From positions 1 to 64,000 of the forward strand of contig OMZS01000007.1 of assembly GCA_900315565.1 (NCBI GenBank): 64,000 nucleotides of DNA, read 5' to 3'. A program made the translations under genes and the position numbers. The first letter of the stretch is position 1. Every line of letters starts with the position of its first letter. Positions 41,155 through 50,719 of the stretch are shown here, in pieces. The notes beneath the pieces are model-generated. The model was not told the origin of the DNA, did no database searches, and saw nothing but the letters and a program-made list of their open reading frames with translations. The DNA is from an uncultured Prevotellaceae bacterium. GTDB lineage: Bacteria; Bacteroidota; Bacteroidia; Bacteroidales; Bacteroidaceae.

Positions 41155-42513
41155 ATGTCGAAAACAGAAAGAGCGAATTTCGGAAGCAAGCTGGGCATCA
41201 TTCTGGCCACGGCAGGCTCGGCTGTGGGACTGGGCAATGTTTGGCGCTTCCCCTATATGACTGGACAGAATGGCGGTGCTGCTTTTATTCTGATATACAT
41301 TTTTTGCGTGTTGCTGCTTGGCATTCCGTGCATGGTGAGCGAGTTTATCATTGGCCGTCGGGCGCAGGCCAATACGGCGCGTGCTTACGGCCGTTTGGGT
41401 GGCAAAGCCTGGGCTATGGTGGGCGGACTGGGTGTGCTCACAGGTTTCCTGATTACGGGTTATTATGCCGTGGTCTCTGGCTGGTGCTTGCAGTATTTGT
41501 ACGCCTCGCTGGCAGGTCAGCTGAAAGGCGATCCGCAGTATGTGACGCGTTATTTTCAGGAGTTCTCACAAGACCCTCTAATGCCGGTGTTTTGGACAAT
41601 AGTCATTTTGGGCATTACGTGCTACGTCATTGTGAAAGGTGTGGAAAATGGCATTGAGCGCGCCTCGAAAATGCTGATGCCCACCTTGTTTGTTTTGCTG
41701 TTGGTCATCGTGGTGGCTTCGTGCTTGCTCCCCGGTGCAGGCAAAGGTGTTGAGTTCTTGCTGAAGCCCGACTTTTCGGTTATCAACAAAGGCGTTTTCC
41801 TGGGTGCGTTGGGGCAGTCGTTCTATTCTCTCAGCATCGCCATGGGCTGCATCTGCACTTATGCGTCGTATTTCAGCCGCGAAACCAACCTTGGCAAGTC
41901 GGCCGTGCAGATTGCCGTCATCGACAGCATGGTGGCCATATTGGCTGGCCTGATGATTTTTCCCGCTGCTTTTTCGGTGGGAGTGAATCCCGACAGCGGC
42001 CCCTCGCTCATTTTCATTACGTTGCCCAACGTCTTTCAGCAGGCGTTCTCGGGCATGCCCATTGTGGGCTATGTGGTGTCGCTGTTGTTCTATGGGTTGT
42101 TGTCGCTGGCAGCACTCACGTCGCTCATCTCGCTGCACGAGGTGAGCACGGCGTTCTGCCACGAGGAGTTCCACCTCTCGCGTCGCACGGCGGCCATTGC
42201 GGTGACGGCTACTTGTGCAGTTATTGGCACGTTTTGTTCGTTGTCGTTGGGCAAGTTCGACGGTCTTCAATTGTTTGGAAAGTCGCTGTTCGACTTGTTC
42301 GATTTTGTGACAGGACAAATCATGCTTCCTGTGGGTGGCTTCTTCACCTGCATATTCCTCGGATGGTTTGTGCCGCGCAAGCTGGTGCGCGACGAGTTCA
42401 CCAACAACGGTTCGTTGAGTGGCCGGTTGTTCGGCGTGTTCCTTTTTAGCGTTCGTTTCATCTGTCCGCTGGGCATTCTGCTCATTTTCCTCCATCAGTT
42501 TGGAGTCATTTAG
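41155..42513 (+). CDS. Sodium-dependent transporter, NSS family (copy 1)
   Basis: A 452-residue LeuT-fold transporter with about 11-12 membrane helices. The first helix has the substrate/Na+ motif GSAVGLGNVWRFPYMTG (about 22-38). NSS proteins couple Na+ influx to uptake of amino acids or related amines. The next gene encodes a protein of the same length with strong similarity throughout, so this is a tandem duplication. ATG 41155 follows the -7 element by 27 bp. Confidence 0.95.
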   Translation: MSKTERANFGSKLGIILATAGSAVGLGNVWRFPYMTGQNGGAAFILIYIFCVLLLGIPCMVSEFIIGRRAQANTARAYGRLGGKAWAMVGGLGVLTGFLITGYYAVVSGWCLQYLYASLAGQLKGDPQYVTRYFQEFSQDPLMPVFWTIVILGITCYVIVKGVENGIERASKMLMPTLFVLLLVIVVASCLLPGAGKGVEFLLKPDFSVINKGVFLGALGQSFYSLSIAMGCICTYASYFSRETNLGKSAVQIAVIDSMVAILAGLMIFPAAFSVGVNPDSGPSLIFITLPNVFQQAFSGMPIVGYVVSLLFYGLLSLAALTSLISLHEVSTAFCHEEFHLSRRTAAIAVTATCAVIGTFCSLSLGKFDGLQLFGKSLFDLFDFVTGQIMLPVGGFFTCIFLGWFVPRKLVRDEFTNNGSLSGRLFGVFLFSVRFICPLGILLIFLHQFGVI

Positions 42514-42606
42514 GAGTTAAGAGAGTTAGGAGTTAAGAGTTAGGAATTAGGAGTTAGAGGAATACAGCTAAACCATTTATCATTTATCATTTGTCATTTA
42601 TCATTT
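42513..42606. repeat. Two tandem repeats between the duplicated transporter genes
   Basis: 42513-42560 holds 7-8-bp units (AGTTAAG, AGTTAGG, AATTAGG), and 42576-42606 holds four ATCATTT-type units (TTTATCA). Together they fill the 101-bp gap. Confidence 0.85.
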
Positions 42607-42614
42607 AAAAATAC

Positions 42615-43973
42615 ATGGCACGTAGCAAGTTTGGCAGTCTTTTAGGCATTATTTTGGCAACGGCTGGTTCGGCAGTCGGGCTGGGCAACGTGTGGCGTTT
42701 TCCCTATATGACCGGGCATAATGGCGGCGCAGCCTTCATTGTGTTTTATTTCGTCTGTGTGTTGCTGTTAGGACTGCCAGGCATGATCAGCGAGTTTATA
42801 GTGGGTCGTCATGGCGGAGCCAATGCCGCCCGTGCCTACGACAAGTTGTCGCGCGGAAAACCATGGCGGTTGGTGGGTTATCTGGGCATCTTTACTTCAA
42901 CCATCATTCTTGGTTTCTATGCTGTGGTGGCAGGCTGGTGTCTGCAGTATCTTTATGCTTCGTTCATGGGCAGCCTGAATGGCGATGCCGATTACGTGGC
43001 GCACTATTTCGCCGAGTTCTCGAGTCATCCGCTGAAGCCCTGCCTCTGGGCGGTGGCCTTTGTGCTCATTACGCACGTGGTGATTGTGCGCGGTGTGCAA
43101 AACGGTATTGAGCGCGCTTCCAAACTTCTCATGCCTGCACTGTTGGTATTGTTGCTGGTACTGGTTGTTGCTTCGTGCATGTTGCCAGGAGCCATGCGTG
43201 GCGTGGAGTTTCTGTTGAAGCCCGACTTTACCAAACTCAGTGGCAGCGTGTTGCTGGAAGCTTTGGGTCAGGCTTTCTTTTCGCTCAGTCTGGGCACAGC
43301 TTGTCTTTGCACCTACGCTTCCTATTTCGACCGCAACGTGAATCTGGGTCGCTCGGCGTTGCAGATAGCTCTTGTTGATACGCTCATTGCCGTGTTGGCC
43401 GGACTGATGATTTTCCCAGCCGCTTTCTCGGTAGGGGTTACCCCCGACGCAGGGCCTTCACTCATATTCATTACGCTGCCCAACGTGTTTCGTGAGGCGT
43501 TTGCCAGTGTTCCGGTTGTGGGCTACGTTGTTTCTGTCATGTTCTATGCCTTGCTGGTGTTTGCCGCACTCACCAGTACCATTTCCATGCACGAGATAGG
43601 TACCGCCTTTTTCCACGAGGAGTTTCGTCAGCCGCGCAGCCGTGCCGCCTGGGTGCTCACGGTGGTGTGTAGCGTGATAGCAGTGTTCTGTTCGCTGTCG
43701 ATGGGGGCATGTCCTGATTTGCAGCTGTTAGGAGTGAGCGTTTTGGACTTCTGCGACAAACTCACCGCTCAGTATTTGTTGCCGCTGGGTTCGTTGCTCA
43801 CCTGTTTGTTTATCGGTTGGTATGTTCCCCGTGCTACGGTGCGCGATGAGTTCACCAATGGGGGTTCGCTCAACGGGCGTTTGTTTGACATTTATCTCTT
43901 TGCCGTGCGCTATATCTGCCCGTTGTGCATTGGTCTTATTTTCTTGCATCAGCTGGGAATCATTGGGGCCTGA
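42615..43973 (+). CDS. Sodium-dependent transporter, NSS family (copy 2)
   Basis: A 452-residue paralogue of the preceding protein. It keeps GSAVGLGNVWRFPYMTG (about 17-33), the middle motif NGIERASKLLMP and the end motif VRDEFTNGGSLNGRLF. Differences cluster in loops and in helices 4-5 and 9-10, so substrate range may differ. The 101-bp gap to copy 1 consists of tandem repeats and has no promoter consensus; both copies are probably co-transcribed. Confidence 0.95.
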   Translation: MARSKFGSLLGIILATAGSAVGLGNVWRFPYMTGHNGGAAFIVFYFVCVLLLGLPGMISEFIVGRHGGANAARAYDKLSRGKPWRLVGYLGIFTSTIILGFYAVVAGWCLQYLYASFMGSLNGDADYVAHYFAEFSSHPLKPCLWAVAFVLITHVVIVRGVQNGIERASKLLMPALLVLLLVLVVASCMLPGAMRGVEFLLKPDFTKLSGSVLLEALGQAFFSLSLGTACLCTYASYFDRNVNLGRSALQIALVDTLIAVLAGLMIFPAAFSVGVTPDAGPSLIFITLPNVFREAFASVPVVGYVVSVMFYALLVFAALTSTISMHEIGTAFFHEEFRQPRSRAAWVLTVVCSVIAVFCSLSMGACPDLQLLGVSVLDFCDKLTAQYLLPLGSLLTCLFIGWYVPRATVRDEFTNGGSLNGRLFDIYLFAVRYICPLCIGLIFLHQLGIIGA

Positions 43974-44027
43974 AGCTGAATGTCATGATTGTGGAGTTAT
44001 CATCGATAGTTGTAAAATTGAGTTGAA

Positions 44028-44945
44028 ATGAGCTTTAAGGAACCGTTTTATTATCCCCGTTCCGACCGCAAAGTGCTACTGGCTCTTTTGCTGATAGGTG
44101 CAGCAGCTCTGGGTTGCTTCTTTTTTATTGGCAATAGCAACAAGCAGACGCAGCTCACCGCAGCCGATTCGGCTGCCGTTCTTCAGCAACAGCATAGGTA
44201 TGGCTCGTATCGTGGCCGGTATCCTGCACGCAGGCAGCGCACCTGGTACTACGACCAGGGAAAGAAACGCCAGATAGAACTTTTCTACTTCGACCCCAAT
44301 ACCGCCGACAGTACCCAGCTGCTGCGACTTGGACTACTGCCGTGGCAAGTGAGGAACATCTACAAATATCGCCACGCCGGTGGCATCTATCGCAAGCCGA
44401 AAGACTTTGCAAGGCTTTACGGGCTCGCCTCCGGTCACTACCGCAAATTGGAGCCGTACATCCGTATTTCCGACGAGTTTCTCAGTGCATCTACCATCTA
44501 CAACATGGAACCCGCGAGCGAGCGCGATACGGTGAAATCGCCCATTAAAATAACGCCGTTAGAGCGCGTTGTACTCAACAAAGCGGATACCAACCAGCTA
44601 AAAAAGGTTCCAGGCATCGGGTCGCATTTCGCCCGCAAAATTGTGCAATACCGCGAACGATTGGGCGGTTTCTACAGCATCAGTCAACTGTTGGAAATCG
44701 AGGATTTTCCTGAGTCGTCGCTTACCTATTTTGTGATTCCCGACGACCAACTGCGCAAAATCAATCTTAACCGTCTCACGCTCGATCAGTTGCGCCGCCA
44801 TCCTTACATTAATTTCTATCAGGCCAAGGCCATTACCGACTACCGGCGGCTGAAAGGTCCGCTGCACAGCCTGCAAGACCTGCGGCTGCAAAAAGACTTT
44901 ACTCCAGAAGCCATCCAGCGTTTGGAACCCTACGTGGAATTTTGA
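44028..44945 (+). CDS. Helix-hairpin-helix protein with N-terminal membrane anchor
   Basis: A 305-residue protein with one membrane segment (about 16-35) and at least two, probably three, ComEA-type helix-hairpin-helix units: ELFYFDPNTADSTQLLRLGL (about 84-103), VVLNKADTNQLKKVPGIGS (about 184-202) and INLNRLTLDQLRRHPYI (about 245-261). Such proteins bind DNA without sequence preference, some during DNA uptake. Located on the outer side of the membrane if the anchor is a signal anchor. No competence genes are nearby. Confidence 0.88.
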   Translation: MSFKEPFYYPRSDRKVLLALLLIGAAALGCFFFIGNSNKQTQLTAADSAAVLQQQHRYGSYRGRYPARRQRTWYYDQGKKRQIELFYFDPNTADSTQLLRLGLLPWQVRNIYKYRHAGGIYRKPKDFARLYGLASGHYRKLEPYIRISDEFLSASTIYNMEPASERDTVKSPIKITPLERVVLNKADTNQLKKVPGIGSHFARKIVQYRERLGGFYSISQLLEIEDFPESSLTYFVIPDDQLRKINLNRLTLDQLRRHPYINFYQAKAITDYRRLKGPLHSLQDLRLQKDFTPEAIQRLEPYVEF

Positions 44946-44966
44946 TACAATTACTCCTAAATCATC

Positions 44967-45797
44967 ATGTTTATGACTCATTCATTAACCATCAAAAGCA
45001 ACTTGTGGTCATTTCGCCCTCAGTTTACTAATTGTAAAATTGCCATCAGTGCCTTAGCTCTCTGTCTGCCGCTGCTGATGAGCTGCCAGAACAAACAGAC
45101 CGCCGCAACACCCGTTCCGGCGACTGTTGCCGACTCTGTTTCTGCTGCGGCATCCGAACCTGCGGCTGCTGCCGACGAATCTTACATGAAGGCTCCTGAG
45201 GTGAAGGCCGACGCAAACGGTCTTATTGCCCTTGCCGATTGTCCCACCACCAACGAGCACCTGTCCGTGAGTGTCAACGACGACCATACAGAGGCAGTCA
45301 TCAGTTACGATGGCAAGCCCCTGCAGACCGTCAAAGACGAAGATGCGCTCGTAGCTGCCGGAGGCGATGTGGCTATCCACTATCTGGATGCCAATTTCGA
45401 CGGTTTCATCGACATTTTCCTCGGTCCTGGAGAGTCACGCACCTATAGCACACTGCTGCTGTGGAATGCCGAATCTAAACAATTCATCCGCATTGGCACG
45501 CTGGGCGAGCCCACCCTGCAAGGCTTTATGCTCGAACCTGCCTCCAAGTCGGTTATCGAGGGCGGCAGCGGCTCGGCAAGTTCGTTCTACATCACACGGA
45601 GCCAGTGGAATGGACAAAAACTGGAGCAGAAAGAACAGCTGGTTGTCATCACAATGCCCAGCGAATACGAGGCCAACAACGTCAGTGCTGCTTTCACGCT
45701 GCGCGATGCCAACGAAAAAGAAATCGCATCGGCAAGCGAATCAAAAACGCTGCCAGGCTCATGGCCCGGCATCGTTGCTAAATATCAGTTGGAATAA
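44967..45797 (+). CDS. Putative lipoprotein, function unknown
   Basis: A 276-residue protein with a hydrophobic N-terminal segment and a lipobox (LPLLMSC, Cys about 40). A low-complexity Ala/Ser/Pro linker (about 45-72) precedes a globular domain that contains the loop DANFDGFIDIF, like an FG-GAP/VCBS calcium site. ATG 44973 is an equally possible start. It lies 21 bp after the HhH gene. I do not recognise a family. Confidence 0.72.
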   Translation: MFMTHSLTIKSNLWSFRPQFTNCKIAISALALCLPLLMSCQNKQTAATPVPATVADSVSAAASEPAAAADESYMKAPEVKADANGLIALADCPTTNEHLSVSVNDDHTEAVISYDGKPLQTVKDEDALVAAGGDVAIHYLDANFDGFIDIFLGPGESRTYSTLLLWNAESKQFIRIGTLGEPTLQGFMLEPASKSVIEGGSGSASSFYITRSQWNGQKLEQKEQLVVITMPSEYEANNVSAAFTLRDANEKEIASASESKTLPGSWPGIVAKYQLE

Positions 45798-45846
45798 CCC
45801 TTTCCGCAAACAGGCTGAAAGAACTACAACCGCTGGCATTGACTGA

Positions 45847-46803
45847 TTAATTGTCGGAGCTTTCGAGTCCTGTGAAAGCATCTTGGTGTGCAATGAGCTG
45901 TTCGAGCAGTTGGAGGTTCCACTGCTCAACATCATTGCGCTCTTTTTTGTCTTTCAGTTTTGAGAGCATGAGTTTCCAATAAGGCTTTTCGAAGTTGAAG
46001 ACGATAAAGTCAGAGTCAAGCACGTCGGTACTGAGCCAAGCCCATCCAGGGTCTTTGGCATAGTGCAGATAGATGGTGTTTTCTTTGTCGTACTGCACAT
46101 CCAGGTCGCCCGTGTCGGGTTTCATCAGACAGAAATGCAGATTTACACCTTTGTCGGCAGGACTGAAAGCGAGGTGCCACCGGCCTGGCGAAAGACGTAT
46201 TTTGTCGGTGATATCTCCCTCTCCGTCCTCAATAAAGAAGTAGGTCATTTCGTTAATATCAGGTAGAATGGAGCCTTTTATGGTGTCGTCGGTAATAGTA
46301 ATGATTCCGTCTTCTGTAGGTTCGAATTTGCTTGTCAGCATTCGTCGGTAGCCGCGGTTGCGATAGGCTTTGAGATCGTCGCAGCTGATGACGGCAAATT
46401 CTAATTTGTTGTCATAATAGGCGGTAAGGGTGGTGACCGACCCTACTTTTCGTACCACGTATGTGCAGCTTTGTCCTTGCTGGTCGCGTTTGCCGGAGAT
46501 TTCCTTGTAGGTGCCGTCTTCTTGTGGTTTGAGTCTCAGCTGCCAGGAGCCTTCTTTTGAAGAAAGAACGATTTCATCGGTGTTTTTCTTGATATTCAGG
46601 AGTGTAGATTGCCATCCCACCAGTTGGCTGATGCCATCGAGTGTGGCGTTTCCGGCCGTTTTTTCGTCGGTTTGTCCGGCTTCTGTCTGTGTGGTGTCGG
46701 TGGTTGCTCCCGTCTCGTTAGAAGTGGAGGCTGCTTTCTTGTCGTTGCAGGCAGTCAGTATGAGCACGGCCACCGCAGTCAGTGTAAGGATGATTTTTTT
46801 CAT
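45847..46803 (-). CDS. Putative lipoprotein, function unknown
   Basis: A 318-residue lipoprotein (lipobox LILTAC, Cys about 19). After a Thr/Glu-rich linker (about 25-50) follows a single domain with the motif RNRGYRRMLTSKFEPTEDG and an acidic region. No known family recognised. Convergent with the lipoprotein gene ending at 45797; there is no clear terminator in the 49-bp gap. ATG 46803 gives a proper signal peptide; the upstream extension does not. Confidence 0.72.
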   Translation of the reverse strand: MKKIILTLTAVAVLILTACNDKKAASTSNETGATTDTTQTEAGQTDEKTAGNATLDGISQLVGWQSTLLNIKKNTDEIVLSSKEGSWQLRLKPQEDGTYKEISGKRDQQGQSCTYVVRKVGSVTTLTAYYDNKLEFAVISCDDLKAYRNRGYRRMLTSKFEPTEDGIITITDDTIKGSILPDINEMTYFFIEDGEGDITDKIRLSPGRWHLAFSPADKGVNLHFCLMKPDTGDLDVQYDKENTIYLHYAKDPGWAWLSTDVLDSDFIVFNFEKPYWKLMLSKLKDKKERNDVEQWNLQLLEQLIAHQDAFTGLESSDN

Positions 46804-46895
46804 AGTGGTTGAAATGTTTAGTGTGATGTTGTATTTGCAAAGTAACAAAAAAATAATTGAATTTGCTTGACAATTCGAGAAAAAAGTTGTTTTTC

Positions 46896-46927
46896 CTTGG
46901 CAGTTTCACCTTATTTATATATATTTG
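46896..46927 (+). promoter_or_regulatory. Promoter of the LemA-DUF2207-retropepsin operon
   Basis: CTTG (46896-46899, one mismatch) and TATATTTG (46920-46927) are 20 bp apart; ATG 46958 follows about 30 nt later. Confidence 0.65.
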
Positions 46928-46957
46928 CACAGAATAATCATCAAAACACATAAAACT

Positions 46958-47536
46958 ATGGTAACAGCATTAGTAATTTTGTTAGTCATTATCATCGGCA
47001 TTGCGTTGTTGATAGGTCTTTACATTTTCAGTACTCAGCGTCAGTTGGTTAATCTCGACGAGTTGTGTAAGAATGCTTTCAGCCAAATAGCTGTTCAGCT
47101 CAATTCGCGTTGGGATGCCGTGATGGCTTTGGCCAAGATGACGGCACAGTACAGCAAACATGAGTCGGAAACCATTATCAAAGCCATCGAAGCCCGCCGT
47201 CAAAGCGGTCCGGTGACTACTCCGCAGCAGTTCAACGAGCAGCAGGGCGCGCTGAGCGAAGTGCTTGGCCGACTGATGGTGGTTCATGAGGCTTATCCTG
47301 AACTGAAGGCCAACGAGCAGTACATGAAGACCATGGAGAGCATCAACGAATACGAGGAAAAGGTGCGCATGAGCCGTATGGTTTACAACGATACCGCCAC
47401 CAAGATGAACCGCATGGTGCGCCAGTGGCCGTCGAGCTTCGTTGCCAACATGCTGAACTTTGGTGAGAAAGAGTATCTCAAGGTTGACGAGGAGAAAAAA
47501 CAGAGCTATCCTAATCTCGACGAGGCTTTCAAGTAA
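46958..47536 (+). CDS. LemA-family protein
   Basis: A 192-residue LemA protein: one N-terminal membrane anchor (about 3-23) followed by a long helical bundle with the family pattern FSQIAVQLNSRWDAVMALAKM (short N-terminal half about 40-60) and a conserved end MLNFGEKEYLKVDEE. LemA proteins are often encoded next to DUF2207 proteins, as here; their joint function at the membrane is not established. ATG 46958 follows the promoter by about 30 nt. Confidence 0.93.
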   Translation: MVTALVILLVIIIGIALLIGLYIFSTQRQLVNLDELCKNAFSQIAVQLNSRWDAVMALAKMTAQYSKHESETIIKAIEARRQSGPVTTPQQFNEQQGALSEVLGRLMVVHEAYPELKANEQYMKTMESINEYEEKVRMSRMVYNDTATKMNRMVRQWPSSFVANMLNFGEKEYLKVDEEKKQSYPNLDEAFK

Positions 47537-47593
47537 GTAAGGCTGTCATTTTGTCTGAACAGACAAAGCAAGGCCTATATTAAAACCTTTGCT

Positions 47594-49288
47594 ATGAACA
47601 GACATTTTAACTATATCCGCCGTGGCATTGCCGTTGTGGCAATGTTCATGGCGGTTTTGCTTTCTGCCAGTGGCCACGAACTGCGCAAGCTCTACGTCAC
47701 GGTCAACTTGCTGGACAATGGCGATGCCATTATCACCGAGATGCGCGACATGTATATTGGCGATGAAGGCACCGAAATCTATATCCCCATAGGCAACCTT
47801 AACGGCAGCGAGGTGGAACTGCTCAGTGTGCAGGAGCAAAGCAACCACGATTACGTGAATGAAGGCGAATGGGATGTGGACCGCAGTCGTAGCGAGAAAG
47901 CCGGCAAATGTGGTGTCGTGCACAAGGGCAGTGGCGGTGTGGAGATTTGCTGGGGTGTTGGCAGCTCTGGCGACCATACCTACTATACCACCTACAAGGT
48001 GACCAATCTGCTGCGTGGTTTTGCCGATGCCGACGGTTTCAACTATATGTTCGTCAGTCCTGGCATCAAGCCCCTGCCCCAGTATGCCTGCGTTGAAATC
48101 TTCAAGGCCAATGTGAGCAACGGCAACTTAGAACAACTGCCCCTACCTGCCGACAGTGTAAAGGCATGGGCCTTCCGCTTCTATGGCGAAGTGCAGATAG
48201 AGGAGCGAAGCGTAAAAGCTACCACCACTGAGCCTTTCTCCAGCGAGAGTGCCATGATTGTGATGTGCCGTTTCGAAAAGGGCATGTTCCATCCCGGACT
48301 GGAAACAGACAGCAGTTTCGACACGCTGAAGAACAAGGCCTTCGAGGGTAGCGACTACGGCGTTGACGATAGTTTGTCGATGTCCGACATTATAACCATC
48401 TTGCTCTTTGTATTCATACTGTTCGTCATTCCTGTTGTCGTCTATATCTATAAATGGTGGAAAAAGCGTAAACTCAAGAAAGCACTAGAGAAAGACTTGC
48501 TTTGGTTTCGAGAACCGCCCTTTAAAGGAGACCTGAAGCATTCGCAAATGTCGTTGCAGAAACTGAGCTATAAGGGAGTCAGCACTGAGAATTTGTTGGG
48601 TGCCTATGTTTTGCGCATGATTTACAATGGCTCGCTCATCATCAGGGATGTGCGCTATCCAAAAACGGGTAAAACGGGGCAGCTGCTGGGCATTGGTAAA
48701 GAAGTAGAGACCGATAAACTCAACGGAAAAGATGTTTATCTCATGTCTAAGCTTTACGATATTTTCAAGCATGCTTCTGGCGACGACGGCATCTTGCAGC
48801 CCAAGGAACTGACTCGCTTCATGAGCAGCCACGCCGAGCAGCTGGAGACATTTGCCACGCGTATTAACGAAGAAACCTCAGTTAACAGAATCAGCAAGGA
48901 ATTCGATTCAACGCGCGACCTGCTGGGGTTCCGCAAGTTCCTGAAAGAATTCACCCTTTCCAACGAGCGGCATGCCCACGAAGTGACCTTGTGGAAGGAA
49001 TACCTCATTTTTGCCACGCTCTTCGGCTGTGCCGACCAGGTGCGCAAGGACATGAAGCAATTGAATCCGGAGTTCTTCAAGCTCGACAAGATTTCGCAAC
49101 AGCTGGACGCCAATACCATCATTCTGCCCAACTATTCGGCTGCGGCCATGAACGGTACCCACCGTATCAGCCACGCCATTGCACAGCGCGAGGCACAGGC
49201 TCGCCGCTCGTCGGGCGGTGGCGGCTTCTCGTCGTGGGGCGGCGGTGGCGGCTTCTCTGGCGGCGGTGGCGGCGGTGGTGTAAGATAA
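47594..49288 (+). CDS. DUF2207 membrane protein with Gly-rich tail
   Basis: A 564-residue protein with a signal peptide (about 1-27), an extracytoplasmic DUF2207 domain (about 28-255), a membrane segment (about 265-287, ITILLFVFILFVIPVVVYIY), a cytoplasmic helical part, and a tail of Ser/Trp within Gly runs. This is the usual DUF2207 layout, including the tail. It lies 57 bp after the LemA gene and 12 bp before the retropepsin gene. Confidence 0.92.
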   Translation: MNRHFNYIRRGIAVVAMFMAVLLSASGHELRKLYVTVNLLDNGDAIITEMRDMYIGDEGTEIYIPIGNLNGSEVELLSVQEQSNHDYVNEGEWDVDRSRSEKAGKCGVVHKGSGGVEICWGVGSSGDHTYYTTYKVTNLLRGFADADGFNYMFVSPGIKPLPQYACVEIFKANVSNGNLEQLPLPADSVKAWAFRFYGEVQIEERSVKATTTEPFSSESAMIVMCRFEKGMFHPGLETDSSFDTLKNKAFEGSDYGVDDSLSMSDIITILLFVFILFVIPVVVYIYKWWKKRKLKKALEKDLLWFREPPFKGDLKHSQMSLQKLSYKGVSTENLLGAYVLRMIYNGSLIIRDVRYPKTGKTGQLLGIGKEVETDKLNGKDVYLMSKLYDIFKHASGDDGILQPKELTRFMSSHAEQLETFATRINEETSVNRISKEFDSTRDLLGFRKFLKEFTLSNERHAHEVTLWKEYLIFATLFGCADQVRKDMKQLNPEFFKLDKISQQLDANTIILPNYSAAAMNGTHRISHAIAQREAQARRSSGGGGFSSWGGGGGFSGGGGGGGVR

Positions 49289-49300
49289 AGCTTCTTCGCC

Positions 49301-50614
49301 ATGCCATTAGTGCGCAGCTTCACCATTCTTCTTCTGTCGGCATTTTGTGCGGTCTGCTCCGCGCAAAATGCCGACAGTTTGTGTTTGACCATGATGGCCA
49401 GTGGCGACGGCTTGTCGTTGCGGCGGCTTGTCATGGAGCAGGACAACGGCGGCCAGAATACCCGGCAAGGAGCAATGAGCAAAGAGATGATGGCTTTGTG
49501 CAAGGCTTATGTGCGGGGTTGCCTGGGCGATGCTCGCCGCGCTGCGAGCGACATGCGGCGGGCTCTCAAGCGTGGTGCCCCGTTGCTGGACGAACCGTTG
49601 ATGTCGCGCCTCACATTCGGCATGGCTTTGCAGCAGCAGCGTGCAGGCAAGCACCGCAAAGCTGCCAAAACACTACGGCGCTATCTTTCTGAACGAGACT
49701 CGTTTGCCATGCGCGCCACATTCGAACAATACGAACAGCTTTTCCGTGCTTATGCTTCGCGCCGCATGTGGCGGTTGAACCGTCACGACGCCATGGTGCC
49801 CTTCCGCCTTGATTCGGTGGGGCAGGGTGAGTCGCGCTCGGTGGCGGTGCTGATTCCGGCCGAGGTTAACGGCTGGAAAACAGACTTTATGCTCGACACA
49901 GGGGCCACACTCAATGTGGTGAGCTGCGGTGTGGCCGATTCGCTGAACTTGGAGCCACTTGGAGTGTCGGTTTCTTTCGATGGAATGGGAAAAAATAGCG
50001 GTTCTTTGGCATTGGCCAAACGCATTTCAATGGGTAATTTTGTGATTGAGAATGTGCCTTTTTGTGTCATAGCCGATCCGCCCTCATCAGCCGTCCATCT
50101 GCATGCCATTCTCGGCCAGCCGTTGCTCGAAGCCTTGGGTGCGGTGCAGTTGGATTTTCAGAGAAAACAGCTGATTTCATCGGCAGACGATCGTCAGGAT
50201 AACGTCAGTGAAGCATCCTACAATGCCAATCTGAGCTGTGGTTTTGCCGATAACGGTTTACGGGTTGAGGCGTGGCATCATGGCCGTGCGTTTGGCGTGA
50301 TTCCCGATACAGGAGCCACCCACAGTGCGCTCAGCACCGCCGACGCACCTGCCCAGCGCGACTATATTGTGAGCAATTATCCCAGTCGTGAGGTGGTTTT
50401 CGTGGGGTGGGGTGGCCAGCGCATAGGACGCGAATATCTTTACCCGCAGTATGACGTGAAAATAGGGGCAACGGTGGTATCCTTGCCCATGATGTATGTT
50501 TTCGATGGTGCTGACTACGACAGCCGGCTTGGCATGGATTTTTTCAGCCGTTGCGAACGCGTCACTTTCTGCATGCGCTACCCAATGTCACTACGTGTCA
50601 TCAGCCGGAAATAA
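49301..50614 (+). CDS. Retropepsin-like aspartic protease, two active-site motifs in one chain
   Basis: A 437-residue protein with a signal peptide (about 1-21) and a helical TPR-like region (about 25-150). Two aspartic-protease half domains follow: DFMLDTGATLNVVS (about 195-208) and GVIPDTGATHSALS (about 333-346). Retroviral-type proteases usually have one DTGA per chain and dimerise; here both halves are in one chain, so a pseudo-dimer is likely. Periplasmic. It ends the LemA-DUF2207 operon. Confidence 0.88.
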   Translation: MPLVRSFTILLLSAFCAVCSAQNADSLCLTMMASGDGLSLRRLVMEQDNGGQNTRQGAMSKEMMALCKAYVRGCLGDARRAASDMRRALKRGAPLLDEPLMSRLTFGMALQQQRAGKHRKAAKTLRRYLSERDSFAMRATFEQYEQLFRAYASRRMWRLNRHDAMVPFRLDSVGQGESRSVAVLIPAEVNGWKTDFMLDTGATLNVVSCGVADSLNLEPLGVSVSFDGMGKNSGSLALAKRISMGNFVIENVPFCVIADPPSSAVHLHAILGQPLLEALGAVQLDFQRKQLISSADDRQDNVSEASYNANLSCGFADNGLRVEAWHHGRAFGVIPDTGATHSALSTADAPAQRDYIVSNYPSREVVFVGWGGQRIGREYLYPQYDVKIGATVVSLPMMYVFDGADYDSRLGMDFFSRCERVTFCMRYPMSLRVISRK

Positions 50615-50667
50615 AACTGGTACGTAGTGTTTTTGGGTGTTTTTCATAGTGTAGCATTGCCACAAAT

Positions 50668-50709
50668 AAAAAACGAGGGCATAGCCAAACGGCTATGCCC
50701 TCGTTTTTT
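50668..50709. terminator. Strong bidirectional terminator
   Basis: A perfect 19-bp stem (A6-CGAGGGCATAGCC with its complement) and an AAAC loop. It serves the plus retropepsin operon and the minus gyrB gene. Confidence 0.94.
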
Positions 50710-50719
50710 ATGGGTTGAG

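Noticed and set aside
44028..44945. Competence operon around the HhH protein
   Set aside because: No comEC, comF or dprA-like gene is nearby; the HhH domain alone does not support it.
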